The notes beneath the pieces are model-generated. The model was not told the origin of the DNA and made no database searches. It worked only from the letters and a program-made list of their open reading frames with translations. A stretch of DNA of 64,000 nucleotides from Allolucifera butyrica. Its GTDB lineage: Bacteria > Bacillota > Negativicutes > Sporomusales > UPPP01. Where the stretch lies: contig NZ_UPPP01000083.1 of the NCBI RefSeq assembly GCF_900476375.1, positions 1 to 64,000 on the forward strand, written 5' to 3'. Positions 8,536 through 16,820 of this stretch are shown one piece after another (within the stretch, counting starts at the first letter, position 1; each line of letters opens with the position of its first letter). Position numbers and translations under genes: made by a program.

Positions 8536-9579
8536 TTATTCAGGACCACCTTTCTTTATTCTGGCGATTGAAATGTCATACGGCGCCCGCAGGATACCGT
8601 ATTCCGTAATAATGGCAGTAACAAGCTGATTGGGAGTTACGTCAAAGGCCGGATTGAACACGTCAACCCCTGCCGGTGCAATTGGCTGTCCTCCCAACCG
8701 AGTGACTTCCGCAGCGCTGCGTTCCTCAATCGGAATTTCGTCCCCCGTCTGCTTGGTAAAATCAAACGTAGACAGCGGCGCCGCCACATAGAAAGGAATA
8801 CGGTGTTCTTTGGCCAGGACGGCAACGCTGTAAGTACCGATTTTATTGGCCACATCCCCATTTAAAGTAATGCGGTCGGCTCCGACGATAACCGCCTGAA
8901 CCATGTTGTTTTTCATCACCCAGCCGGCCATGTTGTCCGTTATTAGCGTAACTGGAATGCTTTCCTGCATAAGTTCCCAGGCTGTAAGACGTGCCCCCTG
9001 CAGCAACGGGCGCGTCTCGTCGGCAAATACACGGATAATATTCCCATCGGACCAGGCCTGACGGATAACGCCCAGTGCCGTGCCGAAACCGACCGTTGCC
9101 AGCGCGCCGGCATTGCAGTGAGTCAGCACGCTGGCGGGTGCCGTAAATAACTGGGCGCCGAGGACTGAGATGCGCCGGTTAACCTGGACATCCTCGGCAG
9201 CGATCTGAATTGCTTCCTGTTCCATCGCCTGAATTAAGCCGGGCACTTCTTTTGCTTGATTTTGCTCCCAGACTCGCAGCATCCGGTCAATGGCCCAAAA
9301 TAAATTTACCGCTGTTGGCCGGGTGGCCTTTAACTTTTCGGCTATAACAAACAGTTTAGACGCAAAATCATCGGGCGTATGGGTGACTTCCATGGCGCCG
9401 AGAAGCAAGCCAAACGCGGCGGCCGCTCCAATCGCCGGGGCGCCGCGAACCTCAAGCCGCTGTATAGCCGTAGCCACCCGTTGCCAGTCCGTACATTCAA
9501 TATACTCCGTTTGTACCGGCAGCAAGGTCTGGTTTAACAACCGTAACCGTCCCTCTTTCCATTCTACCGCAGTGTGCAA
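8536..9579 (-). CDS. mtnA: S-methyl-5-thioribose-1-phosphate isomerase
   Basis: The 347-residue isomerase converts methylthioribose-1-phosphate to methylthioribulose-1-phosphate. Diagnostic strings are [11 protein letters not shown] (45-55), [10 protein letters not shown] with catalytic Cys155, and [18 protein letters not shown], which carries the catalytic Asp. The start is TTG 9579, with GTGGTGAG 5 nt upstream. It lies 18 nt after mtnP and 2 nt before ahcY, firmly inside the operon. No mtnB, mtnC or mtnD is present in the window. Confidence 0.95.
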   Translation of the reverse strand: MHTAVEWKEGRLRLLNQTLLPVQTEYIECTDWQRVATAIQRLEVRGAPAIGAAAAFGLLLGAMEVTHTPDDFASKLFVIAEKLKATRPTAVNLFWAIDRMLRVWEQNQAKEVPGLIQAMEQEAIQIAAEDVQVNRRISVLGAQLFTAPASVLTHCNAGALATVGFGTALGVIRQAWSDGNIIRVFADETRPLLQGARLTAWELMQESIPVTLITDNMAGWVMKNNMVQAVIVGADRITLNGDVANKIGTYSVAVLAKEHRIPFYVAAPLSTFDFTKQTGDEIPIEERSAAEVTRLGGQPIAPAGVDVFNPAFDVTPNQLVTAIITEYGILRAPYDISIARIKKGGPE

Positions 9580-9597
9580 AGCAACTCACCACTTTTA

Positions 9598-10392
9598 CTA
9601 TAATTTAAATCCGCCGTATTCCGCCAGGGCATGCCGGCAACTGCAGTCGCCGGCACCGGCGATAAGACCGATAGCCGCCATAATCAGCTTTTTAATATTT
9701 TCCGCGTTGGCCTTCATCGTTTCCAATACCTCCCCATGCGTTAACGGGTTAGGGGCTATACCGGCAGCAAAATTGGTTACCATGGAAACGGTCGTATAGC
9801 AAATCTCCGCTTCCCTGGCCAGAACCACTTCCGGCACATTCGTCATTCCCACCAGATCACCGCCTAACTTGGCAAACATCTTAATTTCCGCCGGCGTCTC
9901 AAACCGGGGGCCTTCGGCACATACGTAAGTTCCCCTTGCATGCAGGGCAATGCCGGTATTTTCACTGGCCTGGAGTAATTTTTGCCGCAAAGTGGGACAA
10001 TACGGCTCGGTTACGTCAACATGAACAACGCCGCGCTTACCCCCTTCATAAAAAGTGGTGATTCTGTTTTTCGTAAAATCCAGGAATTGGTCAACCAGTA
10101 CAAAATCACCGGGTTTCATCGCCGGATTCAAGGAACCGACCGCGGTCGTTGCAATGATATTTTCCACGCCCAGCTTTTTTATTGCCCAAAGATTAGCCCG
10201 GTAATTAATCAGATGGGGCGGAATGGAATGCGTGCTCCCGTGACGCGGAATAAAGGCAATTGCCTGTCCGTTAAACTCCCCGATTTTGCACTGCACGACT
10301 CCGTAGGGGGTATTTATTGTTTCTTCCCGTAAATTCTTTAATATGCCGGGGTCGTATACACCGGTTCCCCCGATAATTGCTATACGAATCAT
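9598..10392 (-). CDS. mtnP: Methylthioadenosine phosphorylase family, with 6-oxopurine (methylthioinosine) type active site
   Basis: The 264-residue trimeric-type nucleoside phosphorylase releases a purine base and methylthioribose-1-phosphate. Phosphate and ribose residues are present: GGTGVYD (8-14), RHGSTH (50-55), TTAVGSL (82-88), EGPRFET (160-166) and GMTNVPE (182-188). Human MTA phosphorylase has Asp-Tyr-Asp contacting adenine; here the same place reads Asn207-Phe-Ala209 (MVTNFAAG). Asn there is characteristic of enzymes acting on inosine-type substrates, including the Pseudomonas methylthioinosine phosphorylase as I recall it. mtaD in the same operon would supply that substrate. A GAGGTGG site precedes the ATG. 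Confidence 0.9.
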   Translation of the reverse strand: MIRIAIIGGTGVYDPGILKNLREETINTPYGVVQCKIGEFNGQAIAFIPRHGSTHSIPPHLINYRANLWAIKKLGVENIIATTAVGSLNPAMKPGDFVLVDQFLDFTKNRITTFYEGGKRGVVHVDVTEPYCPTLRQKLLQASENTGIALHARGTYVCAEGPRFETPAEIKMFAKLGGDLVGMTNVPEVVLAREAEICYTTVSMVTNFAAGIAPNPLTHGEVLETMKANAENIKKLIMAAIGLIAGAGDCSCRHALAEYGGFKL

Positions 10393-10439
10393 CTTTTACC
10401 ACCTCGGTCAACATTTTGTCTTATATAAATAAAATTCTT

Positions 10440-11027
10440 TTAGACTGCCTGTAAGTTCCATCCCCGAGTAAAGGCCCCTAAATTAACCGGCAGCGCTTTG
10501 GCCGGCACCGCTTCTTCGATCGCTTGCTGCCAAACTTCCTGTTTAAAGCCAAGCAGTCTGGCCGCGACCCCGAGAAGAATCACATTGGTTGCGCGAAGTT
10601 CGCCGATTTCCCCGGCCAAGCGTACGGCCTGCACCGGAATGACGCGTATATCCTGTCGGGCTAGCTTCTCAAAAATCTGCCCGGGATACTTCGCCTCACC
10701 GGTAATAACCGGCATGGGAAGGATTTCCTGCTCATTCACAATCAGCGTCCCGCCGATCTTTAAATAATTGGCCCAGCGCAGGGCTTCCAGTTTTTCAAAA
10801 GCCAGAATCATGTCGGCTTGTCCCTTTTCGACCAACGGCGAGTAAACTTTGGCGGCAAACCGGACATACGTTACCACACTGCCGCCCCGCTGCGCCATGC
10901 CATGAACCTCCGATTGTTTAACATCCAGGCCGGAAAGCTGCGCCGCCAAACCAAGAATTTTACTGGCTAACAGGGTACCTTGCCCGCCAACGCCCACAAT
11001 TAACACATTTGCCGCGGCATGATTCAT
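10440..11027 (-). CDS. iorB: Indolepyruvate:ferredoxin oxidoreductase, beta subunit
   Basis: The 195-residue protein has GVGGQGTLLASKILG near residue 12 and EVHGMAQRGGSV near residue 40, matching IorB, the gamma-like part of the 2-oxoacid oxidoreductase fold. With IorA it decarboxylates aryl pyruvates to aryl-acetyl-CoA with ferredoxin. ATG 11027 is chosen because GGAAAGGAGG lies just upstream and the overlap with the iorA stop is ATGA. A longer frame from 11093 would lie inside iorA. It ends 47 nt before mtnP. Confidence 0.93.
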   Translation of the reverse strand: MNHAAANVLIVGVGGQGTLLASKILGLAAQLSGLDVKQSEVHGMAQRGGSVVTYVRFAAKVYSPLVEKGQADMILAFEKLEALRWANYLKIGGTLIVNEQEILPMPVITGEAKYPGQIFEKLARQDIRVIPVQAVRLAGEIGELRATNVILLGVAARLLGFKQEVWQQAIEEAVPAKALPVNLGAFTRGWNLQAV

Positions 11028-12781
11028 GATTGGGCCTCCTTTCCGATGGCCTGGAATTTGCATATTTGCCCACACACGCCGCAGCCATTGCATAAAGCCG
11101 GATTAATAACAACCGCATCCGCTTTATTTTCAATGGCCGGACAACCTAAACGCAAACACATTTTACAATATTTACAGTTTTTATCAATTGAATAAGGGAG
11201 CCGTTTTTTATTTTTTTCTATCAGCACACAAGGCTGTCTGGTAATCACAACAGCCGGTTCCCCAGAGTGGACGGCCTCTGTCAGCGCCGCCTCTACTTCC
11301 GTCAAATTATAGGCGTTCACGGTCCAAACCTTCTTTACGCCGCAAGCCCGGACAACCGCTTCCAAATCAATCTTATTGGTAGGCTGATTCTTTACTGTAA
11401 AGCCGGTTCCCGGATGATGCTGGTGTCCTGTCATGCCGGTAATCGCATTGTCCAGGATTACCAGCGTAAGAATTCCCCGGTTGTAAACCACATCCATTAA
11501 ACCGGTTACCCCGGAATGCAGGAATGTCGAATCACCGATCGTAGCCACGATTTTCTTATCCGGCAGCATTTTGGACATTCCCATGGCATTACCGATACTG
11601 GAACCCATACAAATACTGGTTTCACCCGAATTTAAGGGCGGCAAAGCGCCTAAAGTGTAACAGCCAATATCGGTTGTTACAACAGCCCCCAGTTTATTAA
11701 TAACATAAAACACGCCCCGGTGGGGACAGCCCGGACAGAGTACCGGCGGTCTTGCCGGCATTTCGGGCAAGGGTTCCGTTAAGACCGCTTCTTCCTGCAG
11801 TAAAACCTGTTTAATAACGGCGGTGCTCATTTCTCCGATTCGTGGCAAGAGTTCCTTGCCAACTACCCGCAATCCCATGGCTTTAATCTGTTCTTCCAGA
11901 TACGGTTCGCCTTCTTCAATCACATAAACCCGCTCAAAACGGGCAATGAAATTCTTAATTAAATTTTCCGGCAAGGGAAAAGTCATGCCCAGTTTTAGGA
12001 TCGTCGCTTTTTCTCCCAGCGCTTCCTTAGTGTACTGATAAGAGATGCCACTGGTTATAACGGCAAATTCCTTACCACTTCCCTCAATCCGGTTACCGGG
12101 AAAGGTTTCGGCAAACCGGGCCAGTTTATGAAGCCGCTGTTCCAGTGAAAGACGCAACCGCCGGGCATTGGCCGGAACAACAACATATTTGGCCATATTT
12201 TTTTCATAGGGGCGCATCGGAGCAGCTGCCCGTTCTCCCAGTGTTACTAAGCCTTTTGAATGAGCAATTCTGGTTGTTGTCCGTAAAAAAACAGGTATAT
12301 CGAATTGTTCGCTGATTTCCAAACCGGCAAGTACGAAGTCTTTCGCTTCCTGACTGTCCGACGGTTCCAACAATACCATCTTCATAAATTTGGCATAATA
12401 GCGATTATCCTGTTCATTCTGTGAACTGTGCATGCCCGGATCGTCGGCGGAAACAACAATAAAACCGCCGTTTACCCCGGTATAAGACAAAGAAAAAAGC
12501 GGGTCGGCGGCAACATTAACCCCAACATGTTTCATCGCCACCAGACTGCGGGCGCCGGCAAAACAGGCTCCCTGCGCCACTTCAACCGCTACTTTTTCAT
12601 TCGGTGCCCACTCGCTGTAAATCTCATCGTATTGAGCAATATTCTCCAGTATTTCCGTGCTCGGAGTACCAGGGTATGCAGTAGCAGCCCGGACACCTGC
12701 CTCGTAAGCACCCCGGGCAATTGCTTCATTTCCTGACAGTAGCTTCTTAATAACCGTCACCCTTTCGCCGTATAATTCCAC
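11024..12781 (-). CDS. iorA: Indolepyruvate:ferredoxin oxidoreductase, alpha subunit
   Basis: The protein of about 585 residues joins the pyrimidine-binding and TPP-binding halves (AYPGTPSTEILE near the start, LCPGCPHRG, GDSTFLHSG, NAITGMTGHQHHPGTG) to a C-terminal ferredoxin domain with CKYCKMC and CNGCGVCGQIC. It uses aryl pyruvates and belongs to amino-acid fermentation. The start is uncertain. GTG 12781 has no good ribosome site and GTG 12760 has no spacing to the GGCGAAAGG before it. ATT 12751 gives the usual family N-terminus MKKLLSGNEA with AAAGGGTGA 5 nt upstream. Confidence 0.93.
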   Translation of the reverse strand: MELYGERVTVIKKLLSGNEAIARGAYEAGVRAATAYPGTPSTEILENIAQYDEIYSEWAPNEKVAVEVAQGACFAGARSLVAMKHVGVNVAADPLFSLSYTGVNGGFIVVSADDPGMHSSQNEQDNRYYAKFMKMVLLEPSDSQEAKDFVLAGLEISEQFDIPVFLRTTTRIAHSKGLVTLGERAAAPMRPYEKNMAKYVVVPANARRLRLSLEQRLHKLARFAETFPGNRIEGSGKEFAVITSGISYQYTKEALGEKATILKLGMTFPLPENLIKNFIARFERVYVIEEGEPYLEEQIKAMGLRVVGKELLPRIGEMSTAVIKQVLLQEEAVLTEPLPEMPARPPVLCPGCPHRGVFYVINKLGAVVTTDIGCYTLGALPPLNSGETSICMGSSIGNAMGMSKMLPDKKIVATIGDSTFLHSGVTGLMDVVYNRGILTLVILDNAITGMTGHQHHPGTGFTVKNQPTNKIDLEAVVRACGVKKVWTVNAYNLTEVEAALTEAVHSGEPAVVITRQPCVLIEKNKKRLPYSIDKNCKYCKMCLRLGCPAIENKADAVVINPALCNGCGVCGQICKFQAIGKEAQS

Positions 12782-12874
12782 TTTTCACAAGTCTGTCACT
12801 CAACAGTTCAAGGTGCAAAATGTGGATATATACTGCCTACATTCACCATTTTTTGCAGGAAATCCTGCTCTCTT

Positions 12875-13291
12875 TCAGGATAAATTTATCCCCACTAAAC
12901 CGCCTAATGCACCGGCGGCAATACCCGCTGCCAATTTATTGGCCAACACCAGTAAAGAAATGGTTTCATGGGACAGTTTCATGCCAATCGCTACGGAAAG
13001 CAAAACATAAACGACGCCGATCGTCATGCCGAGGATCAGTCCCATAGACGCCGCTTTTTGGGTGGCAAAGGCGCTGCCGATAAAGATGCTAAGCATAGTA
13101 ATGGCAACCATGATATATTGGACATAATGATCCAGTCTCAAATTTTCCGCAATCAAACTGACCAACGACAACAGCAAAGTGCATATCACTGAGACAAAAA
13201 GACTCATGAAGGCACCTTTTATAATTACAGTAACCGCACTTTGGGTTTTTCGCGGTGGTGTTAAGGACGAATTCCGGCTCACTCTGGCCAC
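12875..13291 (-). CDS. TIGR04086 (YrzE-like) membrane protein
   Basis: The 138-residue protein has a basic N-terminal tail followed by four predicted membrane segments (from VIIKGAFMSLFVSVICTLLL to IAAGALGGLVGI), the layout of TIGR04086 proteins of Bacillota. The function is unknown. Two starts are possible. GTG 13291 has AAGGGGGGAG upstream and keeps the IIKGAF region shared by the family. ATG 13207 has AAAGGTG but would cut the first helix. I prefer 13291. It lies 82 nt downstream of surE. Confidence 0.75.
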   Translation of the reverse strand: MARVSRNSSLTPPRKTQSAVTVIIKGAFMSLFVSVICTLLLSLVSLIAENLRLDHYVQYIMVAITMLSIFIGSAFATQKAASMGLILGMTIGVVYVLLSVAIGMKLSHETISLLVLANKLAAGIAAGALGGLVGINLS

Positions 13292-13373
13292 ACGGCTCCC
13301 CCCTTGCAGTTTTACTGTAAATTTATGCGGGACGTGGCCAAATATGCTAAGAATAAGAGGCAAGAACGGTACA

Positions 13374-14138
13374 TTAGTTAAAGGAGAGATTCCAATTCCT
13401 TACTTCCTGTATAATCCCGTAATTAGTAAGATCAAAATGAATCGGAGTAATCGAGATTTTACCGTTTTTTATGGCCGTAACATCCGTAGCCGGGTCGTCT
13501 TCCTCATCGGCTACCTGGCCTCCCATCCAGTAGTAAATTCTGCCCCGGGGGTCCTGACGGCGTTCAAACGTATTTTCATACCGCCTTACTCCCAGCTTGG
13601 TAATCGCTACCCCCTGGATTTTATCACCCTGTAGGGAAGGTATATTTACATTAAGCAGTGTATTGGGCGGCAATGAATGGTGAGGCATTTCCAAAAGCAA
13701 CCGGCGGGTAAATTGGGCCGCCGTTTCAAATTCAAACGGGTTCCCGTTATCCAGCGACACGGCAATGGCGGGTAGCCGGTGCATAGCCGCTTCAATCGCT
13801 GCACTGACCGTGCCGGAATAGAGTACGTCGGTTCCCAGATTGGGTCCGTGATTAATTCCCGAAACAACAATATCCGGGGCTGCCGGCAATAGTGCTTCCA
13901 GAGCAATTTTTACACAGTCCGTAGGGGTCCCCCCAATCCTCCAGGCACAGATAGCCGGATTCTCAATACAATGCCGGTCAACCCGGATTGGATGATGCAC
14001 CGTAATGGCCTGACTGGTGGCGCTGCGCTCCACATCCGGGGCAACGACGGTAACGGTGGCAATTTCGGCAATCGCTTTCCATAGCGCCTGAATGCCCTGG
14101 GCGTTAATTCCATCATCATTAGTCAACAGAACATGCAA
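13374..14138 (-). CDS. surE: 5'/3'-nucleotidase SurE
   Basis: The 254-residue SurE protein dephosphorylates nucleoside monophosphates. The metal site starts with LLTNDDG near residue 4, followed by APDVERSATS, GTPTDCV and SGINHGPNLGTDVLYSGTV. TTG 14138 is chosen because AAGGAGG lies 9 nt upstream and the protein then begins right at the first beta strand. It is 2 nt from the queD stop. The upstream extension to 14189 would lie inside queD. Confidence 0.93.
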   Translation of the reverse strand: MHVLLTNDDGINAQGIQALWKAIAEIATVTVVAPDVERSATSQAITVHHPIRVDRHCIENPAICAWRIGGTPTDCVKIALEALLPAAPDIVVSGINHGPNLGTDVLYSGTVSAAIEAAMHRLPAIAVSLDNGNPFEFETAAQFTRRLLLEMPHHSLPPNTLLNVNIPSLQGDKIQGVAITKLGVRRYENTFERRQDPRGRIYYWMGGQVADEEDDPATDVTAIKNGKISITPIHFDLTNYGIIQEVRNWNLSFN

Positions 14139-14140
14139 AA

Positions 14141-14521
14141 TTATTGGCCTCCTTCCCGGTAGCTGACAGCCGAATAAGGAGATTCCCATACTTTAACATA
14201 GGAAACGGTAACAGCAGCCGGCAACGAAGCGCTTTTAACCAATTTTTTATAGATGTGACAGGCAATATTCTCCGCCGTAGGACAGATAGTCTGAAAGGCT
14301 GCCAGCTCATTCAGATAATAATGGTCCAACGTTGCAATTACCTTGGCAACTTCCTGCTTCAAAACTCTAAAATCAACTAACATTCCCAAATGGTCTAACC
14401 CTTCGCCACTAACAGCTACTTCCACTTTCCAATTATGCCCGTGCAGGCGCTGGCACTTTCCGGGATACTCGGGTATCCGGTGTGCCGCTTCAAAATCAGT
14501 AGTAATTGTTAATTCAAACAT
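14141..14521 (-). CDS. queD: 6-carboxytetrahydropterin synthase
   Basis: The 126-residue QueD/PTPS-I enzyme turns dihydroneopterin triphosphate into 6-carboxytetrahydropterin on the way to queuosine. Zinc ligands are the His of FEAAHR (about 14) and HGHNW (about 27-31). Cys 23 in PGKCQRLHGH and Glu in VWESP are the catalytic residues. Other queuosine genes are not in the window. An ATG with TGGAGGATTATTT upstream starts the gene, and surE follows directly. Confidence 0.93.
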   Translation of the reverse strand: MFELTITTDFEAAHRIPEYPGKCQRLHGHNWKVEVAVSGEGLDHLGMLVDFRVLKQEVAKVIATLDHYYLNELAAFQTICPTAENIACHIYKKLVKSASLPAAVTVSYVKVWESPYSAVSYREGGQ

Positions 14522-14570
14522 AAATAATCCTCCATGATTCGCTTATTATAGTTATCATCATAATTAATGT

Positions 14571-14598
14571 GAAAAAAGATGAGTTTAAAACTCATCTT
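14571..14598 (-). terminator. Terminator after the family 2 glycosyltransferase
   Basis: AAGATGAG (14576-14583) pairs with CTCATCTT (14591-14598). On the minus strand six T residues follow. It lies 16 nt past the glycosyltransferase stop. Confidence 0.8.
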
Positions 14599-14613
14599 AG
14601 AAATTGGTCAAGA

Positions 14614-15897
14614 TTATTTAGCGGCATGTTTACTTAATAAATTCTCTTTTGAAAAATTCGACGACTGATTGATTAAAACGTCATGATACCGAATGCTGCG
14701 TGTGTGAACGGTGTGGCTCCACACCCGGTCATGCCTGTGCAAGTATCCCAAAAAAGTGATTGGTATCCAGCTATAGACGAACAAGGGATATAAGATGAGA
14801 TAAAACCAGGCTTTCCAGTGAGGGCGGATTCGTGCCAGCACTATGATAGGAAAAACATACTGTCCGATGGCGATAACCGTCCATACTTCAACGGGTAATA
14901 TCATATATAAAATATTGGTATAAAACGGAACTACATGATATATATAACTAAGCAGGACAAAAATTGTTGACAAAATTAAAAAATGGGGCTGCAACAGATG
15001 GATAATACCATCCAAAATCCGGATATCTCTTCTTTTAATTCCCTCAACCAACAACCGCGGAATATACCGTCCGGCGCAGTCAAAGTGACCTTGCGCCCAA
15101 CGTTTTCGCTGGTTCCATGACTGCATAAAGGTAAGTGGTTTCTCATCGTAGACAATCGCATCATGGGCCCATGTCGTAGGAATGCCTTCCAGCAGAACTT
15201 TCATGGTAAATTCCATATCTTCCGTTAAACAGGTGGCTCCCCAGCCAAACTTCCGGAGTACATCGCTGGAGATACACATCCCCGTGCCGCCCAATACGCT
15301 TGAGAGTCCCAGATTATATTTTGCTAAATGCCAGATGTGGTCCACCACCCAGAAGGAAATGGCAAATGTCCCGGCAATCCAACTGTCATAAGGATTCTTG
15401 GCATCTAAATAACCTTGAATCACCTTTTCTCCTTTGCATAGCCGGTTGTTCATTTCCATTAAAAAATCCGGATGAACGAGATTATCCGCATCAAAAACAA
15501 CAACACCATCGTATGTACGATCCAAATGAAACAGATTGCCGAACATCCACTCGATTGCGTAGCCCTTGCCGCGTTCCTGCTGATTATACCGTTCATAAAC
15601 GAGAGCGCCGTCCGAGCGGGCAATATCTGCTGTTTTATCGGTACAATTGTCGGCAACGACAAATATATCATACAATTCGCGCGGATAATGTAAAACATGC
15701 AGGTTTTCCAATAGTTGGCCAATTACTTTTTCTTCATTGTGAGCTGCGACTACGATCGCAAATGTCTTTTGGGGGGTTAGAATCTTATGTTCTTTTCGCC
15801 GCCACATCCCAAAAAACGCGATAATAAAATAATATAATGTAAAAAAGACAATAATAAACTGCATTGGAATCATTACATAGTCAAAAGTGTAGTTCAT
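14614..15897 (-). CDS. Membrane-bound family 2 glycosyltransferase
   Basis: The 427-residue processive-type GT2 has an N-terminal membrane helix, a GT-A domain with AAHNEE, the DAD metal motif (VVFDADN), TED (CLTEDMEF) and QRKRWAQG (the QxxRW motif), then several C-terminal helices. This is the chitin/PNAG/hyaluronan synthase architecture (IcaA-like), so it probably polymerises and exports a polysaccharide. The sugar is not determinable. ATG 15897 has AAAAAGGAG upstream. It is a single-gene unit with its own promoter and terminator. Confidence 0.85.
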   Translation of the reverse strand: MNYTFDYVMIPMQFIIVFFTLYYFIIAFFGMWRRKEHKILTPQKTFAIVVAAHNEEKVIGQLLENLHVLHYPRELYDIFVVADNCTDKTADIARSDGALVYERYNQQERGKGYAIEWMFGNLFHLDRTYDGVVVFDADNLVHPDFLMEMNNRLCKGEKVIQGYLDAKNPYDSWIAGTFAISFWVVDHIWHLAKYNLGLSSVLGGTGMCISSDVLRKFGWGATCLTEDMEFTMKVLLEGIPTTWAHDAIVYDEKPLTFMQSWNQRKRWAQGHFDCAGRYIPRLLVEGIKRRDIRILDGIIHLLQPHFLILSTIFVLLSYIYHVVPFYTNILYMILPVEVWTVIAIGQYVFPIIVLARIRPHWKAWFYLILYPLFVYSWIPITFLGYLHRHDRVWSHTVHTRSIRYHDVLINQSSNFSKENLLSKHAAK

Positions 15898-15967
15898 GAA
15901 GATTATTCTCCTTTTTAAAACCACCGGCATTATGCTTCTACGGTCTTCTTAGCTTAACATAAAAACA

Positions 15968-15996
15968 ATTGTAAATTCTGTCAGACAAACTGTCAA
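15968..15996 (-). promoter_or_regulatory. Sigma-A promoter of the glycosyltransferase gene
   Basis: On the minus strand a perfect TTGACA (15991-15996) and TACAAT (15968-15973) are separated by 17 bp. The 5' leader is about 65 nt. The rest of the gap to 16145 holds only a CCATTTC/GAAATGG hairpin near 16032. Confidence 0.8.
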
Positions 15997-16145
15997 GACG
16001 TAGAAAGCGGATTCCGGAAGCAGAATTCCCCATTTCATCGCCGAAATGGAAATAAAACCGTTCAATATTTCGTTTTTGGGGCTGTTTGCGTCACTTACTA
16101 GATACTTTGCCCCAACCGGAACAAAAACATGAGTCCGCTGACCCG

Positions 16146-16820
16146 TTAAACCGATTTATTATCAAATAAACTAAAGGCGGTATTCAGGATCCCCAGTATG
16201 GAATAGGAGAAAAAAATGACAAATAATAAAGCTTTGGGCACGGTAAACAATATGTAGGCAGCCAGAAGCAGCGTCAGTATGGCAGGGAACAAACGGACCC
16301 GTTCCCCATGGCCTTTGAAATCGGGATACTTAATTGTACTAATCATTAAATACGCAAAAATGGCCACGATGACGGGAAAAGTCCAACCGGACGGCCTGAC
16401 GCCCAGCGCCACAAAGGTCGCAACCACGCAGCCGCCGGCAGGTATGGGTAAACCCATGAAATAGCCCTTCACGGTTGACGTATTTACGTTAAACCGAGCC
16501 AGACGCAATGCACCGCATGTTGCAAAAGCGGCCGCAACGGCGGTGCCGGCCACACCGAAGTCTTTCAGGGAAAAAGCGTAAGCAAGCATGGCCGGAGCCA
16601 CGCCGAACGAAACTAAATCACAAAGGGAATCCAGTTCCTTGCCAAAATCACTGCTTACTTTAAAGTACCTTGCTACTCTGCCGTCCATTCCGTCGGCAAC
16701 CATGGCAATTACAATGAACAGCGCCGCCTGGAAAAACTGACCGGCGAACGTAGAAATAATCGCTATCATACCAAATACTAAATTTGAAGCCGTTAATAGA
16801 TTGGGAATCAGGCTTTTCAA
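16146..16820 (-). CDS. pssA: CDP-diacylglycerol-serine O-phosphatidyltransferase
   Basis: The 224-residue integral membrane enzyme makes phosphatidylserine. It has the CDP-alcohol phosphatidyltransferase signature DGMDGRVARYF followed by the paired Asp motif ELDSLCD (about 40-70), and six to eight hydrophobic helices. TTG 16820 is preferred because GGGAGGTG lies 6 nt upstream, and it overlaps the psd stop as TTGA. GTG 16829 would sit within the ribosome site. With psd it forms a two-gene phosphatidylethanolamine operon. Confidence 0.92.
   Translation of the reverse strand: MKSLIPNLLTASNLVFGMIAIISTFAGQFFQAALFIVIAMVADGMDGRVARYFKVSSDFGKELDSLCDLVSFGVAPAMLAYAFSLKDFGVAGTAVAAAFATCGALRLARFNVNTSTVKGYFMGLPIPAGGCVVATFVALGVRPSGWTFPVIVAIFAYLMISTIKYPDFKGHGERVRLFPAILTLLLAAYILFTVPKALLFVIFFSYSILGILNTAFSLFDNKSV

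Noticed and set aside
12845-12868. GCAGGA/TCCTGC hairpin as a terminator of the TIGR04086 gene
   Set aside because: On the gene's strand it is followed by A residues, not T, so it is not a standard terminator; the stem is only 6 bp.
15300-15824. 174-codon plus-strand frame inside the glycosyltransferase gene
   Set aside because: It is antisense to a gene with clear DAD, TED and QxxRW motifs.
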